From: an uncultured beta proteobacterium
GTDB lineage: Bacteria; Pseudomonadota; Gammaproteobacteria; Burkholderiales; Burkholderiaceae_C
Assembly (NCBI GenBank): GCA_903905735.1
Contig: CAIVHU010000170.1
Span: forward strand, 46,785 to 110,784
Direction: 5' to 3'
Length of the DNA stretch: 64,000 bases
Shown: positions 62,816 through 64,000 of the stretch, one piece after another
Numbering within the stretch: position 1 is the stretch's first letter
Layout of the letters: every line of letters begins with the position of its first letter
Notes under the pieces: generated by a model
The model's database searches: none
Seen by the model: only the letters and a program-made list of their open reading frames with translations
What the model was told of the DNA's origin: nothing
Program-made: the position numbers and the translations under genes

Positions 62816-62886
62816 GGGATGGGGAATACCGGGGGGCCGATTTCTGGGCCTTTGACAGTATGAGGCCCCCCGGCGTTCCCCATCCC
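62816..62886. repeat. Long imperfect inverted repeat between two beta-oxidation-type genes
   Basis: Arms at 62816-62838 and 62864-62886 are 23 nt each and complementary except for two positions, around a 25-nt loop. Arms begin GGGATGGGGAA and end TTCCCCATCCC. The remaining ~200 bp between the acyl-CoA dehydrogenase and the thiolase has no gene. The hairpin lacks a T-run, so it is not a standard terminator. Confidence 0.8.
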
Positions 62887-62955
62887 GCCTGGCTACAACG
62901 TTTGAATCAAATCAGCCGCCATCCTATATAGAACAAGCGTGAAAAGCTACAAACA

Positions 62956-64000
62956 TCAGAGCATTTCAAGAGCCACAGCCGTCGCCTCCCCGCCCCCGAT
63001 ACACAGCGTCGCCACACCCTTCTTCAGCCCACGCGCCTGCAACGCATACATCAGCGTGACCATGATGCGTGCCCCACTCGCGCCAATCGGATGCCCCAGC
63101 GCACAGGCACCGCCGTTGACGTTGACCACCTCGTGGCTCAAATTCAAGTCGTGCATCAGCGCCATGGCGACCACCGCAAAGGCTTCGTTCACCTCCCACA
63201 AATCCACGTCGCTCACCGCCCAACCAGCACGCGCCAGCACTTTGCGCACCGAACCCACCGGCGCAGTGGCAAACCAGGCGGGCTCCTGCGCGTGCACGGC
63301 GTGCGCCACCAGTCGCGCCAGCGGTTTGCAGCCCAGTTTGACGGCAGTGCTTTCGCGCATCAGCACCATGGCCGCCGCACCGTCGTTGATGCTCGAGCTG
63401 CTGGCAGCGGTAATCGTCCCGTCTTTCTTGAACGCAGGTTTGAGTGACGGAATCTTGTCGAGCTTGATGCGCCCCGGACCTTCGTCAATGCTGATGATCT
63501 TGTCCCCCGCGCGGCCCTTGACCGTGACCGTGACCGGCGTGATTTCCGCCGCAAAGCCACCTGAACTGGTGGCGTTTTGTGCACGCGTCACGCTGGCGAT
63601 GGCAAAAGCGTCCTGCTGCTCGCGGGTAAAGCCAAACTTGGCGGCGCAGTCTTCGCCGAAGGTACCCATGGAGCGACCGGCTTCGTAAGCGTCTTCCAGG
63701 CCGTCGAGCATCATGTGGTCAAAAATGCGGTCATGGCCGATGCGGTAGCCGGCGCGCGCCTTGGGCAGCAGATAGGGTGCGTTGGTCATGCTCTCCATGC
63801 CACCAGTGACCAGCACGTCAGCCGATCCGGCCAACAGCATGTCGTGGCCAAACATCGCACTGCGCATGCCCGAGCCGCAGATTTTGGACAAGGTCACCGC
63901 GCCCGCGCTGATCGGCAGGCCGGCCTTGAGCGCCGCCTGACGCGCCGGGGCCTGCCCCTGGCCCGCCGACAAGACGTTGCCAAACAGCACTTCATCAACC
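62956..64000 (-). CDS. Acetyl-CoA acetyltransferase (thiolase), 5' end outside the window
   Basis: The C-terminal ~348 residues of a thiolase; the start lies beyond 64000. The nucleophilic Cys is in LSKICGSGMRS, the catalytic His in VNEAFAVVAM, and the second Cys region is GGACALGHPIGASGAR near the end. Thiolases of this type condense or cleave acetoacetyl-CoA or 3-ketoacyl-CoA, and could take up the acetoacetate branch of leucine breakdown. Chain-length specificity is not deducible from the fragment. Confidence 0.93.
   Translation of the reverse strand, partial: VDEVLFGNVLSAGQGQAPARQAALKAGLPISAGAVTLSKICGSGMRSAMFGHDMLLAGSADVLVTGGMESMTNAPYLLPKARAGYRIGHDRIFDHMMLDGLEDAYEAGRSMGTFGEDCAAKFGFTREQQDAFAIASVTRAQNATSSGGFAAEITPVTVTVKGRAGDKIISIDEGPGRIKLDKIPSLKPAFKKDGTITAASSSSINDGAAAMVLMRESTAVKLGCKPLARLVAHAVHAQEPAWFATAPVGSVRKVLARAGWAVSDVDLWEVNEAFAVVAMALMHDLNLSHEVVNVNGGACALGHPIGASGARIMVTLMYALQARGLKKGVATLCIGGGEATAVALEML

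Overview
The window is a stretch of bacterial chromosome that looks betaproteobacterial, most likely Comamonadaceae (Rhodoferax/Polaromonas-like). This is inferred from conserved gene neighbourhoods (accB-accC-prmA-DUF3426, ffh/ypjD/pilS-pilR/ampD, anmK-erpA-bactofilin-rpsI-rplM, a leucine-catabolism cluster) and from many copies of a ~55-bp interspersed repeat of the kind seen in that family. No rRNA, tRNA or CRISPR array was recognised.

1-6.25 kb is an AT-richer accessory island with a defence-type layout. On the minus strand lie the start of a type III restriction subunit (Res), its DPPY-class methyltransferase (Mod), and a WYL-domain regulator of the CapW/BrxR type. Facing them is a tight five-gene operon: a putative peptide-binding chaperone (TY-Chap-like), an unknown protein, a histone-deacetylase-fold amidohydrolase with its catalytic residues intact, a DUF6908/DUF1249-like protein and a small unknown protein. 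A near-consensus sigma70 promoter overlapped by nested inverted repeats sits between regulator and operon. This is the best candidate for an undescribed system. A 12-bp tandem repeat and a terminator mark the island edge near 6.3-6.44 kb.

6.4-24.5 kb is core genome: a DEAD-box helicase, miaB, ffh, a cytochrome-assembly-type membrane protein, the pilS-pilR two-component pair, ampD, a histone H1-like protein, a DUF3426 protein with an in-frame hexanucleotide tandem repeat, prmA, accC-accB and a TlpA-type thioredoxin.

24.5-45 kb continues with mpl, then a DAHP synthase preceded by what reads as a complete transcription attenuator (a 22-aa leader peptide rich in Phe/Tyr/Trp, an antiterminator and a terminator). 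Next come tldD, a PLP decarboxylase, a FlaG-like protein, rodA, dtd, a very large CHASE/PAS hybrid histidine kinase, tyrS, an M23 peptidase, anmK, erpA, a bactofilin, a DUF6776 protein, rpsI-rplM and rlmJ.

45-64 kb is mostly catabolic. Genes for leucine/isovalerate breakdown (HMG-CoA lyase, both methylcrotonyl-CoA carboxylase subunits, methylglutaconyl-CoA hydratase, acyl-CoA synthetase, a divergent AraC regulator) are interrupted by a BrnT/BrnA toxin-antitoxin pair. Then follow a HAD hydrolase, a patatin lipoprotein preceded by a compressed remnant of the trkA-trkH potassium-uptake genes, an MBL hydrolase, a retropepsin-like protease, a small protein with an FNR-like promoter, an acyl-CoA dehydrogenase and a truncated thiolase.

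A recurring theme is the interspersed repeat. At least 12 copies occur; several lie in frame inside genes (rlmJ, liuB, the AraC regulator, tldD) or supply start or stop codons to neighbouring genes.
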